Made by a program: the position numbers and the translations under genes
In this document: piece after piece, positions 46,258-56,465 of the stretch
Position numbering within the stretch: position 1 is the stretch's first letter
How the letters are laid out: the number at the start of each line of letters is the position of its first letter
The notes under the pieces: model-generated
Told to the model about the DNA's origin: nothing
The model's input: the letters and a program-made list of their open reading frames with translations, nothing else
Database searches by the model: none
NCBI RefSeq assembly: GCF_004337985.1
Contig: NW_021940919.1
Span: forward strand, 372,001 to 436,000
DNA: 64,000 bases
Source of the DNA: Pyricularia pennisetigena
Lineage: Eukaryota; Ascomycota; Sordariomycetes; Magnaporthales; Pyriculariaceae
Reading direction: 5' to 3'

Positions 46258-48441
46258 ATGCCTCCACCTGCGCCGTTCTCCCTGCGGCCATGGCCAACCG
46301 GCGACAAGAAGCCCAAGACGATGGGCGAGTTCATCGCGCGGGCCAATGCCGCACCAGGCGGCTTCAGGAGTCTCAACGCCGATGATCTCCGGGCCCAGAT
46401 CGAAGCTCGCAAGACTGGCACCCCGCCTGTAGAGCCGAGCACTCACATGGACCTCGACCCGGCCAGCGACTCGGAGGAAGAAGGAGACGATCAAACCCTG
46501 ACAACTGAGGCGTTGAGAAAAGCTCGAGACGAAGTGCTGAAGAACATTGAGTATGCATGCCAGAATCTATTGTGTTCACGGGAGGCAGAGAATGAGCACT
46601 GATATAGCATCGACTCACTAGGATCGCTCATCAAAGCGCTATGATGACCCAAGATTTGGTATCTCTGCTGTTGTCTAAAGAAAACCCCACGACCGCAAAG
46701 ACCACAATATCTCCTCACATTGCCTCCCTCAAGTTAACTGGGACATTGGGTGCCGACAAACTGGCTGCTCCCCAGGTGACCGCTGCCAGGATACTTGACG
46801 GCAAGATAATGGCTACTGGCTGGAAGCTTATCGAAGTTGACAAGACTGTAGACTCCGTCATGGTGGCTGCAACCCGACTCCAAAAGGAGATCTCGCTTGA
46901 AACTGCATACTGGGCAGAGGTTCTTGGCGTCAGTGAAAAGGGCTGGTCCGTATGCCGCCTGCCTTATGAAAAACAAACCTTGGGCGTCAGATTTGGTTTT
47001 TCAGAGTGTACGGAAACCGATTCTTCTTTGAATGGCGCCAAAATCATGACCTGCGAAATTCTGCTGACTAGATGTATGCGGCTTAGCGACCCATGAGTTC
47101 CAAAAGAACAACCTGGCTCCTATGCGACGAAAAGCCGACGGCTCTGTTGATCTCGCCGCGGCGAGTGTAGCACAGAGCCAGCGGGTGCGTGTATCGATTC
47201 TGAGGAATCGGACAATAGTTGGCCGCTCTGCTCTGCCAAACCCAACTCCACCCGATGCGCCGCTCGAAGCTCGTGTTCTTGAGGCAAGGAACACCATTTT
47301 CCATCAGGAGCTGTGGTATGAGATCAATCGGGAGGCCCGAACTCTTCTGGCTCATAACGTGCGCCTTGATGGGTCTACAGTTGTGGTCGAGATGGACAAG
47401 AATACCAAAGCTGTGTTCAGTCTGGTCACGCTTGGCGAAGATGAACCGGTGGCAAACACAGGCGGCGGCAGGTCTACGGATGACATTCTTGCTGAGACTG
47501 TCAGTAGTGCGTTAAGCCTGCTTCTATCTCACGCACACCGTCTCAACATGCGCATGCGATCGCAACCTGGTCCCCCGCACCTGCGGCGATCACGCCTTGG
47601 GCAGCCATACGCATTGATCAAGGGCGTTATGGCATACTTGGAGTACGAGAACTCGGTTGGAAACGCCACTCGCTTTATGTCGGATCTCACCACGGTTCTT
47701 CAATCTGCCGGCTACACGCATGCGTCGTACACGCTGACCGAGCCGTCTATCGCAATCTCGAGCTCCTCTGCGCGTCACGCTTCGTCCTCAGAGGCTCTTA
47801 TGAGTTCTCTCACCACCCCTCGTGAGTTTCAGCTGGAGCTGACGATGACCCCCAAAGCGCGAGTTTTGGTCAGCGGAACAACCATCCTTTATCCGAACCT
47901 CCTCACGAGTTTTAGCGTCAAGCTTTTGCCGCCCTCTGATGATGCAGACGCCCCCGAAGATGAGCCGCCACCATCCAACGTCTTGCGCACCCTGTTCCCA
48001 CCAGCGGAATTCTACCCCAACTTCAGGGAGGTGATGTTGTGGATCGCAGGTGCGGTCCCGCGCTTTATGGCCGATGAAGCAGAGGAGTTTGCGTTCAAAC
48101 TTGCCAAGCTTGCGCCTGCAGACTCGGAAGAGCGGCGTGACTTTGTAAAGTCAATTAGCGGCGTTGCCGTGCAGAGCACTCAGCCGGGGCAATCTGATAT
48201 TAGGTTCGAAGTCCGTCTTTCGGGCATCGATTCGAAGAGCGAAGGAGGACGGGAAACAGATGCAGAAAAGAGGCTGTCAGGGCAATATACGCCTGAATTG
48301 CATGTGTTTGGGAAGTGGTCAGTGCCGGGCGGCAATGGCGATACTCTCCAACATGAATGGATCTGGTCGGTAGATCGCAAGGAGAGTAGACCTTTGGAGG
48401 AGGTATATCAAGGAGTTTTGAGGGGTGATCTTGTCCTGTGA
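46258..48441 (+). CDS. MED17: Mediator complex subunit 17 (Med17/Srb4)
   Basis: Three exons: 46258-46550, 46622-47007, 47087-48441, in frame to 677 residues. The start is at MPPPAPFSLRPWP: the SLRPWP...KKPKTMGEFIARANAAPGGFRSLN segment is the usual beginning of filamentous-fungal Med17. A conserved acidic stretch (DLDPASDSEEEGDD) precedes helical head-module segments (ALRKARDEVLKNIEIAHQSA, TQDLVSLLLS). The core signature is EVLGVSEKGWSVCRLPYEKQTLGVRFGFSE, split by intron 2. The C-terminal domain (about 330-677) has mixed strands and helices as in Srb4, and the RRSRLGQPYALIKGVM region is a further landmark. Med17 is the scaffold of the Mediator head and contacts RNA polymerase II; it is essential in yeast. 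It diverges from phosphofructokinase. The assignment is confident. Confidence 0.9.
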
Positions 48442-48931
48442 GCAACTGATGTACCTAAAATAGTATGTTGGCTCGTCCGGGAGGCTGCCTGCAGTTCAAG
48501 GTCACAGTACGGCGATAGGTTTATAGCCAACAACAGATTCTTAGCCTATTTGTCTCCCATTTGTTTCGTTCGTTCTGTCTCCAGCTGCTGAACCAAACAC
48601 CTCTGGCAGTTGCAAAACCTCATGTCAACTAACACATGCGCGGTTATAATCTCGGGCTGTTTGATCCACTTTGCCTTACGTAACGCCATTGCCCGCCCAA
48701 CCAAGTACAGCCTCAACTTCCGGATTCAGAGATTTTCATGATCAGGTCAAATTCAGACTGAGAAAAAAAAAAAATAACAAAGCTTTCAACTCACCAAAAC
48801 AGCGTCACAGTGGACAAAGATTGTTGAGGAAGCATAGTCAAAGACGTACTCGCCACCTCGCAAGTTCATTCAAACCAACAATAAAAAAATAAATAAAAAA
48901 TACACCAAACTCCTCACATCCACAAACCACA
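48442..48931. other. Intergenic, about 0.5 kb
   Basis: No gene seen. It holds the MED17 3' end and the upstream leader of the 110-residue gene, with an A-rich segment (about 48880-48910) just before the ATG, as is common in fungal leaders. Confidence 0.5.
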
Positions 48932-49264
48932 ATGGCGAGCAGAGACGCATCAGGCCCAGTCACAGACTACGACAAATTCATGGTTGAGGGCTGGGGAAGC
49001 GTGCAAGAGTTCCTGGCGGCCTTCAAGCTGCAGCCGGGCGACATGGCCAAGGCGCACCGCATCATTGACGAGATTTGCGCGCCGCACCCCGACGACGAGG
49101 ATGTGGACGAGGATGGCGACGGCGCCATCGACTATGAAAAGTTCATGAATGACGGCTGGGGCACTGTGGACAAGTTCTTGGCCGCGCACGGGTTGAAGGC
49201 GGGCGAGATGGACAAGGCTAGGAGGATCATCGATCAAATGTGCGCGCCAGACGAGGACGAGTGA
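48932..49264 (+). CDS. 110-residue acidic protein made of two 40-residue repeats
   Basis: Single-exon frame, 110 codons, ATG in CACAATGGC context after an A-rich leader. Residues 12-51 (DYDKFMVEGWGSVQEFLAAF...IIDEICAP) and 67-106 (DYEKFMNDGWGTVDKFLAAH...IIDQMCAP) are the same unit, identical at 25 of 40 positions. Each ends in a Cys-Ala-Pro and an acidic patch. The linker DEDGDGAIDYEKF (59-71) looks like an EF-hand calcium loop (D-x-D-x-D-G-x-I), but loop position 12 is Lys where the bidentate Glu is expected. The first unit's loop is more degenerate. There is no signal peptide or membrane segment. I do not recognise the family. Pronounced GC-rich codon use and the preserved duplication argue that it is translated. 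It may be a small helical, metal- or protein-binding module; function unknown. Confidence 0.7.
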   Translation: MASRDASGPVTDYDKFMVEGWGSVQEFLAAFKLQPGDMAKAHRIIDEICAPHPDDEDVDEDGDGAIDYEKFMNDGWGTVDKFLAAHGLKAGEMDKARRIIDQMCAPDEDE

Positions 49265-50759
49265 AGCGTGTTCACTCTTTCGTTTCTTTTTGCGAAAGAA
49301 GGCAGGCACCGGGAAACTGCGATCTGTGTCCCCCGGGCACAATTCGAGCCCAGACGGCTGCGTCTCTGCTCCACATGGATGGATAGGCTGGTTGCTCTGA
49401 TGTCTTGAGGCGCCCTGGGTTGTAACTACGGTGCGCCTAAATGGATACGGGCATTCAGGATCATACAACCCTCACCTTGACCGAGGCCAGGTTTGCAGAG
49501 TGTACAATTGGACACTATTGGGCTTGAGACTTGGGAAGAATTGAATATTCGAGCACAAGGTGGATCAATCTGGCAGCCAACAGCCGCCCGTTCTTTGCAC
49601 ATCTAACCTCGTCGACTTGTAAGAAAGAAAGAAAAAAAAGGTCGAAATCATGAACGGAAACCTGTTTGGAAAGGAACTTATAAAAGATGTGTTCAGTCGT
49701 TGTGTCAATGCAAAACATGCCTGTCTCCTGTGTTTGGGTGAAGAAATATAGTCCCCGGCCGGGATACCTACCACCTTGATCTGATGGGTGGAACAAAGAA
49801 ACTCCGCCGAATGCAGGCTGGCAGGACTGCATACCTCTGATCCCGTTGAACGCCGCAATCTTTAGCAGCTAAAAAGCAGCAAATTGAACAGAAAAAGAAA
49901 AAAAAAATTCCAATGACAGTTCCTCCGTTGTCGGGCAGGAACCAGCAAAACGACCCCTCCCCCACCTTTCTTTTGAGCCTTGTGGGGGTGCCTCAACAAA
50001 GCCATCTGTGCCATGCTGAACAGCTTAGGACAACTTACATATCGGAGCCGAGCTCTGCGTCGCAACATCGGATAGGACGGACAGCAAGGGACTCCCTTCT
50101 GCATGCGACGATTGCCTGCAGGAGGCTAGAGCTTCCCGGTGCTCGGCGACACGAGATTCGCTCAACGAACCCCGTTTAAGCTGCGAAAATAATTACAGTA
50201 CCAAGACGTAGGTAGACTATGGTTCTTGGAATTGCTAGGATTCATGTGCTTGAGCTGATAGTTGAACAGATGTTGATCCGCTGAAAATAATCCCTACTTC
50301 AGATTATGAGTTCTTCCGATGGCTTGGCTAAAACCGGTGTTGCAGGGCTTGGGTTAGTTCTCGATCTAGGTAGTTGTAGTACAGTAATTGCTATAGCAAG
50401 TAATTGTAGGTGCAGGTGCATTCAACAATGCCGACCAGCTAGCTGGCAGTTGAGTTGCTTCTCCACCCCGAATGTCCGTCCGAAAGGGCCGGTCTTCATG
50501 TCTTCTCCCGCCCGCTTCCATCATCCTTTTTCACTATCCACAGACTTTTAAGTGGAACAACCACCGTAGCCGGGGTACATTAGCGCGGCCTCGCTCTCCG
50601 TTGATTCTCATGCCCCTCCACCGCACCTCCCCGCAGTTCAGTCTCTCGTCTCTGGTGTCGACCCTGCCAAGGCCAAGTCACTTTGCCTCTAAACAAGTTA
50701 ATCCTCTTCTTCTACACCTTCAATCAATCAAGAAACTGTCCTCATACCAACCATCCAAA
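49265..50759. other. Intergenic, 1.5 kb
   Basis: No supported gene. Minus-strand frames of 97-172 codons (48950-49468, 49515-49832, 49565-49858) overlap the 110-residue gene or each other and lack domains. The right end is CT-rich and is probably the leader of the Dabb gene. Confidence 0.5.
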
Positions 50760-51221
50760 ATGTCCGGCACAAGAATCCACCGCGTCACCATGTTCAAGCT
50801 GCCTAACCAGGAGGACCAGCAGAAGCTCCTGGCGGCGTACGAGCAGATGGCCAAGACTCAGTCCAAGGTAAGGCACATGACATTGTGTTTACTCACCTTT
50901 TTCTTTTTCTTTTTCTTCTTTTTTTTATCTCCCCAACTACGCAATCGCAAAAGTCAATGATTGACAAGTGTTTTCCCCGTCCGCATCAAGGATGGCAAGC
51001 CGTACATCTTGTCCCTGTGCGCAGGCGCGGCGGCCCCCGATGCCAGGTCGCAGGGCTACACCATCGTGGCCAAGAGCGAGTTCGCCAGCGAGGCCGACAT
51101 GAAGTACTACGACGAGGAGTGTCAGGCGCACGGCGAGCTCAAAAAGACGGCCCAAAGCCTCAGCTTGGCTGACAAGCCCCTGACTGTCTACTTTTCAGGC
51201 TCGCCGCAACTGCAGGTCTGA
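50760..51221 (+). CDS. Dabb (stress-responsive A/B barrel) domain protein
   Basis: Two exons: 50760-50867 and 50991-51221, giving 112 residues. The intron starts GTAAGG and ends ATCAAG. The protein is one ferredoxin-like alpha/beta barrel of the Dabb family: strand RIHRVTMFKL, helix EDQQKLLAAYEQMAKT, strand PYILSLCAGAAA, strand GYTIVAKSEFAS, helix EADMKYYDEECQAHGELKKTA, final strand PLTVYFSG. The dimeric barrel members include plant stress proteins, olivetolic-acid-cyclase-like enzymes and many fungal proteins of unknown role. The family's His in the 'HxxL'-like position (CQAHGELK) is present. No signal peptide, so cytosolic. The next gene (an orphan) follows on the same strand 380 bp downstream. 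Family confident, function not. Confidence 0.85.
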
Positions 51222-51600
51222 GTGAGGAGGATATGTAACTTGGCTACTGATAGGAATTGAGTTGCGGTGGTTTATTCTTTTCTCGGAGGATGACTATACT
51301 CATTGAATTGTGTATTCATTTCTCTATGATTGGAAGTAGATATCCGAATTATTCACTCGTCTCGATGGCCTTGCTTTTTTCTTCATCCTGGGTGACTTTA
51401 CCGTTGTGCCATCTTGGACGAGAACATTGGTTACGCCGATAGGGGTGTTAGTCAGACATTCTCATGCAAGTATAAAAGGAGCAAACTTCTCCTACAGGGA
51501 ATGACTTGCCTGGGCAGGGAAACCAACAGATCAAAATCAAAACAGAGAGACTGGCCACTTGCGCTAGCTTCTTTTAAGATCAAAACACGATTCGAGCAAG
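51222..51600. promoter_or_regulatory. Intergenic between the Dabb and orphan genes
   Basis: 379 bp holding the Dabb gene 3' end and the promoter of the 213-residue orphan, with a clear TATAAAAG at 51471. No gene seen. Confidence 0.5.
51471..51478 (+). promoter_or_regulatory. TATA box (TATAAAAG) of the orphan gene
   Basis: TATAAAAGG lies 130 bp upstream of the ATG at 51601. A strong TATA element is usual for regulated, not housekeeping, fungal genes, and it supports this orphan frame being a real gene. Confidence 0.5.
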
Positions 51601-52242
51601 ATGAACAAAGACAGCTCGGGCAAGATGAACACCGACATCGATATCAAGGCAGGCAGTATTTTGGACGAGCCCACGGTCGAGGAGCTCAAAGTGGTGGGTA
51701 TGAGACATGTCGAACTTTGCAAAACCTGGCTGGAGCAGTACGAGCTCGATTTCGCAAGCACATATGCCTCAGTCCTAGCAAGACTGGAGGCCTGTGCCGC
51801 CATTAAGAAGCCGGACCCGGAGGAGATTGTGTCCCGAGTGAAGTGGCACGCCACGGAGAGTACCAAAGTTGGAGGACCGAGCCGAGAGGAACTGATCAAG
51901 GTCGAAGAGGTGCGGACGCTGAGCTCTCGGACCTCGGACAGGGCCGACACCGTGGTGGACATACTCGAAGATGCCAAGCAGTGGTTCGTGAAAAGCAAGG
52001 CGACTGCCAGAGCGGTGTCCACAAAAGTGATGACTATCACCTGGGCAATGGCAAGTCTCCACAAGAATGGCCTGGATTCCTTGGCAGAGGAATGTCCCGG
52101 CGGCTGGGCCGGTAGAATGTTGCATCCATGGAATGACTACATCAAGAGGAGCAAGCTCGAGTGGTCTTTCCAAAACTCCCTGGGCTTGCCGCAAAGGCTC
52201 TCTCCCATGGAAATGGAGAAAGAAGCAGACGACGATCAGTAA
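51601..52242 (+). CDS. Orphan 213-residue, probably all-helical protein
   Basis: Single-exon frame, 213 codons, with the ATG in AAGATGAA context 130 bp after a TATA box. I do not recognise a family. The sequence alternates charged and hydrophobic residues in long predicted helices (ELKVVGMRHVELCKTWLEQYELDF, split here by name only; VDILEDAKQWFVKSKATARAV). Toward the C-terminus it has an unusual Trp-rich stretch (ECPGGWAGRMLHPWNDYIKRSKLEW). No signal peptide or membrane segment, so probably cytosolic or nuclear. It ends acidic (EKEADDDQ). The antisense frame (51564-52064) is Ser-rich and a likely shadow. It could be a lineage-specific protein. Coding status is supported by composition and promoter, but not by known homology. 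Confidence 0.55.
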   Translation: MNKDSSGKMNTDIDIKAGSILDEPTVEELKVVGMRHVELCKTWLEQYELDFASTYASVLARLEACAAIKKPDPEEIVSRVKWHATESTKVGGPSREELIKVEEVRTLSSRTSDRADTVVDILEDAKQWFVKSKATARAVSTKVMTITWAMASLHKNGLDSLAEECPGGWAGRMLHPWNDYIKRSKLEWSFQNSLGLPQRLSPMEMEKEADDDQ

Positions 52243-52664
52243 AGAAGATGGACAAAAGAGCAGCAGCGGCCTTCATCGGTAAGTGCGATAAAACAAGAGA
52301 AACCAAGCACCACCAAGGCGCTCCTCCTTTACGACAGCTTTGAAACTTTTTGATGGCATTCGGCGCTGGAGATCTAGTCTGCAGCCAAAAAATGGTTTTT
52401 CTGGGCTGGCTGCAAGGGTATAACTAGAGGCGCTGGCGGAAGAGATGCTGGGTTTTTGTATCTTAGGAAATAATAAAAACACAGGAACATTTAGCATCAA
52501 CGTATTTCCTGTGATCCTCTGGGTTTTGTAAGTGGCTGCTCTTTTTCATGGCCCGTGCTATATTACAAAACCTGCTCGGAAAGCATGCCCTTTGCAAACA
52601 ATGCACTTTGTCATTCCACAAGGGGCGAAGCACACATAACAACCCCCCCCTCCCCCTGAAGCAA

Positions 52665-52697
<33 letters not shown>

Positions 52698-52700
52698 ACA
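52243..52700. other. Intergenic between convergent genes
   Basis: 458 bp with no gene. It contains a C8 run and a 31-A tract (52666-52696) that begins four bases beyond the stop codon of the oxidoreductase on the minus strand. Confidence 0.5.
52666..52696. repeat. Poly(A) tract, 31 bp
   Basis: It reads as poly(T) immediately after the stop codon in the oxidoreductase mRNA sense. It is not a genomic copy of a poly(A) tail of that gene, since the polarity is opposite. Confidence 0.9.
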
Positions 52701-54898
52701 TCACACTCGACAAAGCCTTCCGTTCTGCGTGGGAACCCACTCCCTCTGGCCCGTCACGGTCCACTCCTCGGACCCAACCCCCTGCGGGACGTAAAACAAG
52801 CCATCCGGGTCCAGCTCCCTCTTCAGCGTCAATAGCCTGCCGTAATGCTCACCCCAGAAGGAAAACTGCCAGTCTGGCTCGTTGATGTCGCTCTCGCTCA
52901 GGTAGGTCCCGGACCCGGGGCTGAGGTCCCTCAGGCCCGCGACCCAGTCCGTGGTCAGCACCTCGCTGGCGCGCGCGTTGGCCTCCCAAAACCCGTCGCC
53001 CGTCTCGTCCCAGCTGGCGCCGAGGATGAAGAAGCCGTAGGCGGCGCGGTAGGCCGGGTTGACGGCGTTGGGGCCGGCGACGGACGCGCCGCCGACCTTG
53101 ATGTTGTACCCGACCATGAAGGCGCCCGACTCGACGGCGTGCCGCACCGCCGCCACCGTGGCGTTCAGCCTGTCCTCGTCGGCAAAGTTGGGGCGCGGGA
53201 GGAGCCGCGACCCGCCGTGTCCGTCGGTGCGGCCGACCTGGTCGAGCGGGAAGTTGGCCACCCAGGCCGGGAGGACGCTTTCGAACTCGGTGATGTTGGG
53301 GGTCACGGCGATGTTGAGGTCCGCGAGGTCCGCGAGCCATGGGGCCACGAGGCCTTCGAGCTGGGCGCGGGTGTGGTTGGCGCCCCACAAGGGTTGGAGG
53401 ATGAAGGAGGTGACGCCCGTGGTCAGGTTTTTCCTCATGAAGAAGTAGCTCATGGTTCCCGCGTCGGCAAACTCGACGTAGTGTGACATGAAGGCTCGGA
53501 TGCCGGCCCAGAAGGTGTCGCGTGGGAGCTCTGGGCCGGTGGACAGGGTAAAGGTCATTGTGGTGACGGGCAGTTTTGGATGGGCGACGACAATGATGGA
53601 TGTCACCACGCCAAAGGTGCCTCCACCGCCGCCGCGGAGTGCCCAGAAGAGCTCAGGGTTCTGGGTCTGGCTGGCTGTGGTGAATGTGCCGTTTGGGAGG
53701 ACCACTTCCATCGACAGCACCTGATCTGCTCCCATCCCGTACATGCTAGTCAACATGGAGTGACCACCCCCAGCAGTGTAGCCTCCTGCAACTCCGACTG
53801 TCTACAAGAAACAGGTCAGCTGGGATCCAACTGCCAAGGTTTATCTTCAGAGTACTTCACGAGCGAAAAAAAAAAAAAAAGAAAACTCACCCAACACAGC
53901 CCACCAACGACAGAAACCCCCTCCTTCTCGGCTGCCTCGTAAATCTGGTACACCATCACCCCAGCACCGAGCTTGAAGGCCGGTCCGCTATACCCACCAT
54001 AACTGTAGTTCCTCAGGAACACAATGTCATCCAGGTTGTGCGTCCAGATGGACAAGGCACCTGCGCCAACAGACTTGGCAGCAAAGTCGTGCCCTGTGTT
54101 CTTGACCACGAGCCGCATGTTGGTGTCGCGCGCAAATTTCATCGCCAGCTGGATGTGCTCCACACTGCTGACGTTGACCGAGTACGAGGCATAGCCGCCC
54201 AGAGTGCACGTATCATTCCCGATGCGGTGTCCAGTCGGTAGGCAGGTGAGGCCTTGGTAGAGTGGCCAGATGGCCGAAGTTGGATGTGAGACGCTTGCTA
54301 GCGGTCAATAGGAGCAGCCTACGAGAAAGAGACTCTTGCGTCCGTCATCTGTCTATCTAGCTGGGGATAAAATGAACATACTGTAGGTTGGGATCCATCC
54401 AGGTATCCTGGATCCTTTGGCATTCGACTGGATCATACTGCGGCCATTCAGGATCGCAAGCGGCAGCCAGGGGCACGGTCTTGATCAGAGCACCACCCGA
54501 AAGGGAGTTCAACTGGTCCCACATCTCCTGGCTTGGATAATCGACATCCCCTGGAAAGACTTTGCAGTCTCCTGAACTACTTGCACGCTTGGCCTTGTCG
54601 TTGGACGAGAACAGCGCAGCATCGTTGGTGGCCTCGAGAGCGTCGAGCCTCGATCGGGACAGGTGGACAGTCTCCCATTCGAACAGCGGCGCCTCTCGCT
54701 TGGTCACAGGACCAGAGACTGAATTCGCAGCAGATGCTACTGTCGTAGCGGCGGCGACTTTGCTCCCTCACCACTGCCGTTAGACAAGTTTATCAATCGC
54801 CAAGGGACAAAGTATGGATGGTTCCCAATCTCACATTGACCCAGGTCCAAGAAGACGATAGCAAGCACGCCAAGTTGTCTCAGTATACTGCGGGCCAT
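52701..54898 (-). CDS. Secreted FAD-dependent oxidoreductase, berberine-bridge-enzyme type
   Basis: Four exons on the minus strand: 54898-54835, 54766-54382, 54293-53891, 53801-52701, in frame to 650 residues. The exon 1/2 join is the least certain, because the acceptor is a GAG. A signal peptide (MARSILRQLGVLAIVFLDL) is followed by a fungal N-terminal extension. The FAD-binding p-cresol-methylhydroxylase domain has VVKNTGHD with H218 and GGLCWTVG with C283. These match the His and Cys that bind FAD at two points in this family, so bicovalent FAD is expected. Also present are GVAGGYTAGGGHS and LRGGGGGTFGVVTS. The substrate domain (about 400-580) is followed by the BBE tail (WGEHYGRLLTLKRELDPDGLFYVPQGVGSEEW). 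Such enzymes oxidise carbohydrates or alkaloid-like alcohols outside the cell. A strong A31 tract lies right after the stop. No PKS, NRPS or terpene synthase is near, so a biosynthetic-cluster role is not supported here. Confidence 0.85.
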
Positions 54899-56465
54899 CG
54901 CGTCTTTAGGTTTGCTGGCGTAATATGACAAGTCGTATAGCGGGGTGTGCACACAAGGGAAGAGCACTGGCTGCTCTGGGGAAAGGGATCATACTGAATC
55001 GAACTAGTCTATATATCTTCGCTCTCGTTCATCCCCCCGCAACTACTCCCGCCACACCGTGTCATCGAGCTGCTTGTCGTGCAGCGGTTCATCGTCTCTC
55101 ATATGCGATGCAACGCAGTGCTACCGCCTGCCATTGGAACCTTGGCATGTTTTCTCCCGACAAAGTAGCATCAGGTCTGCACTGTCAGCTTATGATCGGC
55201 GTATATATTCTCATTTCCGCCCGAGCAGGTCTTGAGAGTAGTCTGAGGATGAATTCAGGGTGCCAAGCAAATGGGCAAATAATTGGCTATGTTGGCGGTT
55301 TCCAATCAAGAACACTGGTAGCACAACATGAAGACAGGCGTGGCATCAGCATCTATGCTTTAAGAAGGATGGTAGATGGTTTAGTATATGGTGAGGAACG
55401 AGACAAGCCACTGGGCTTGGATGCATTCAAAGATGATGCAATTAAGGATGGTTGCACGGAGAACGAAAAAACAGAATATTCTGCATAGTAAATTTGCAAA
55501 CGGGGATAGCAAAGAACGCGGGGAACGCTGAGAGCAGCCGATAATTGATGCAGTTGCTTCCTGCCAGAAAAAAATAAAAAATAAAAATAAAATAAAAACA
55601 AAAAGACGAAAATTTGTATACTCTTGGTGTTGGAGATGGTACGGATGAATGGTTGACCATACTTGACCAATCACATCGCCAACAGTGGGCGACGGAACAT
55701 GCAGACCGAGTTTGCCTCCTCCGAACCCCCAGCACAGGGGCTTAATGTGCAATCCGGTCCCGCGACCGGACTTTGAACTCGCAGCTGTTTGAGTCTGGCT
55801 CGACTGCGTTGAATATCTCACCCAGGATTATTTCGTCATATCCGTATACCTTAGACTCACTACAGCATGTTCTGTCGGCAGATGTAACCATAGGGAAAGC
55901 GCATGAATTTGATCGTATTACAATCATGTTAGCGTACCGTAGGTCGGTTCCCTGCCGTGAAGGAGGTGGAGCTTGAAAAATGGGGCCGAAATATTCCATT
56001 TGAAGGCAATTACCGCTGCTGGAGGTTGATGAAGAAGAGCATTGACGACATGCTTCCAAAAGCTCTCCGAAATGGTTAAACTATCACTGTATCCGTCCCA
56101 GTGTTTTCTCTGGACTTGGCGCATTTCATTTGCTGTGAACATCTCATTATATGGGCCCTTTTCTCGATATAACTCGTATTTGTGGATGAACATCGCAGAT
56201 CATGCCCGACGCCCTGGATGCCCACACGGTTTGACACCCTTGACGTTGAAGCTTGGCGCAAAACCTCGTTCCCGCAATGTCACCTTCCCAAATAGCGTTC
56301 CTAGCTTCCTCCCTGCCTTGGAAGTTCATCAACAGCAAAAAGAAACAAATGCACTTTCACATAATATGATAACGACCAGTATTGCCGTCCGTCGAGAGCC
56401 ATGCTTCTTCAATCTCCTATCCAGATCTCTTCACCTCCGGCGATATTTCGCTGCATGTCAGGAAG
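54899..56465. promoter_or_regulatory. Divergent intergenic region, oxidoreductase and subtilisin
   Basis: 1.57 kb between start codons. It has a TATA-like TATATAT at 55010-55016 suited to the oxidoreductase on the minus strand. An open frame at 54925-55488 on the plus strand covers this promoter and has no recognisable domain. No gene supported. Confidence 0.45.
55010..55016 (-). promoter_or_regulatory. TATA-like element of the oxidoreductase gene
   Basis: TATATAT lies about 112 bp upstream of the minus-strand ATG at 54898. Motif and distance are the only evidence. Confidence 0.35.

Noticed and set aside
52666..52696. A31 tract as the tail of a retrogene
   Set aside because: The adjacent oxidoreductase has introns and lies in the opposite polarity. 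No target-site duplication seen.
52845..53486. 213-codon plus-strand frame
   Set aside because: Antisense to the catalytic exon of the FAD oxidoreductase, which has clear motifs.
54925..55488. 187-codon plus-strand frame
   Set aside because: It covers the promoter of the oxidoreductase, has no recognisable domain, and its composition looks random. Expression data could change this.
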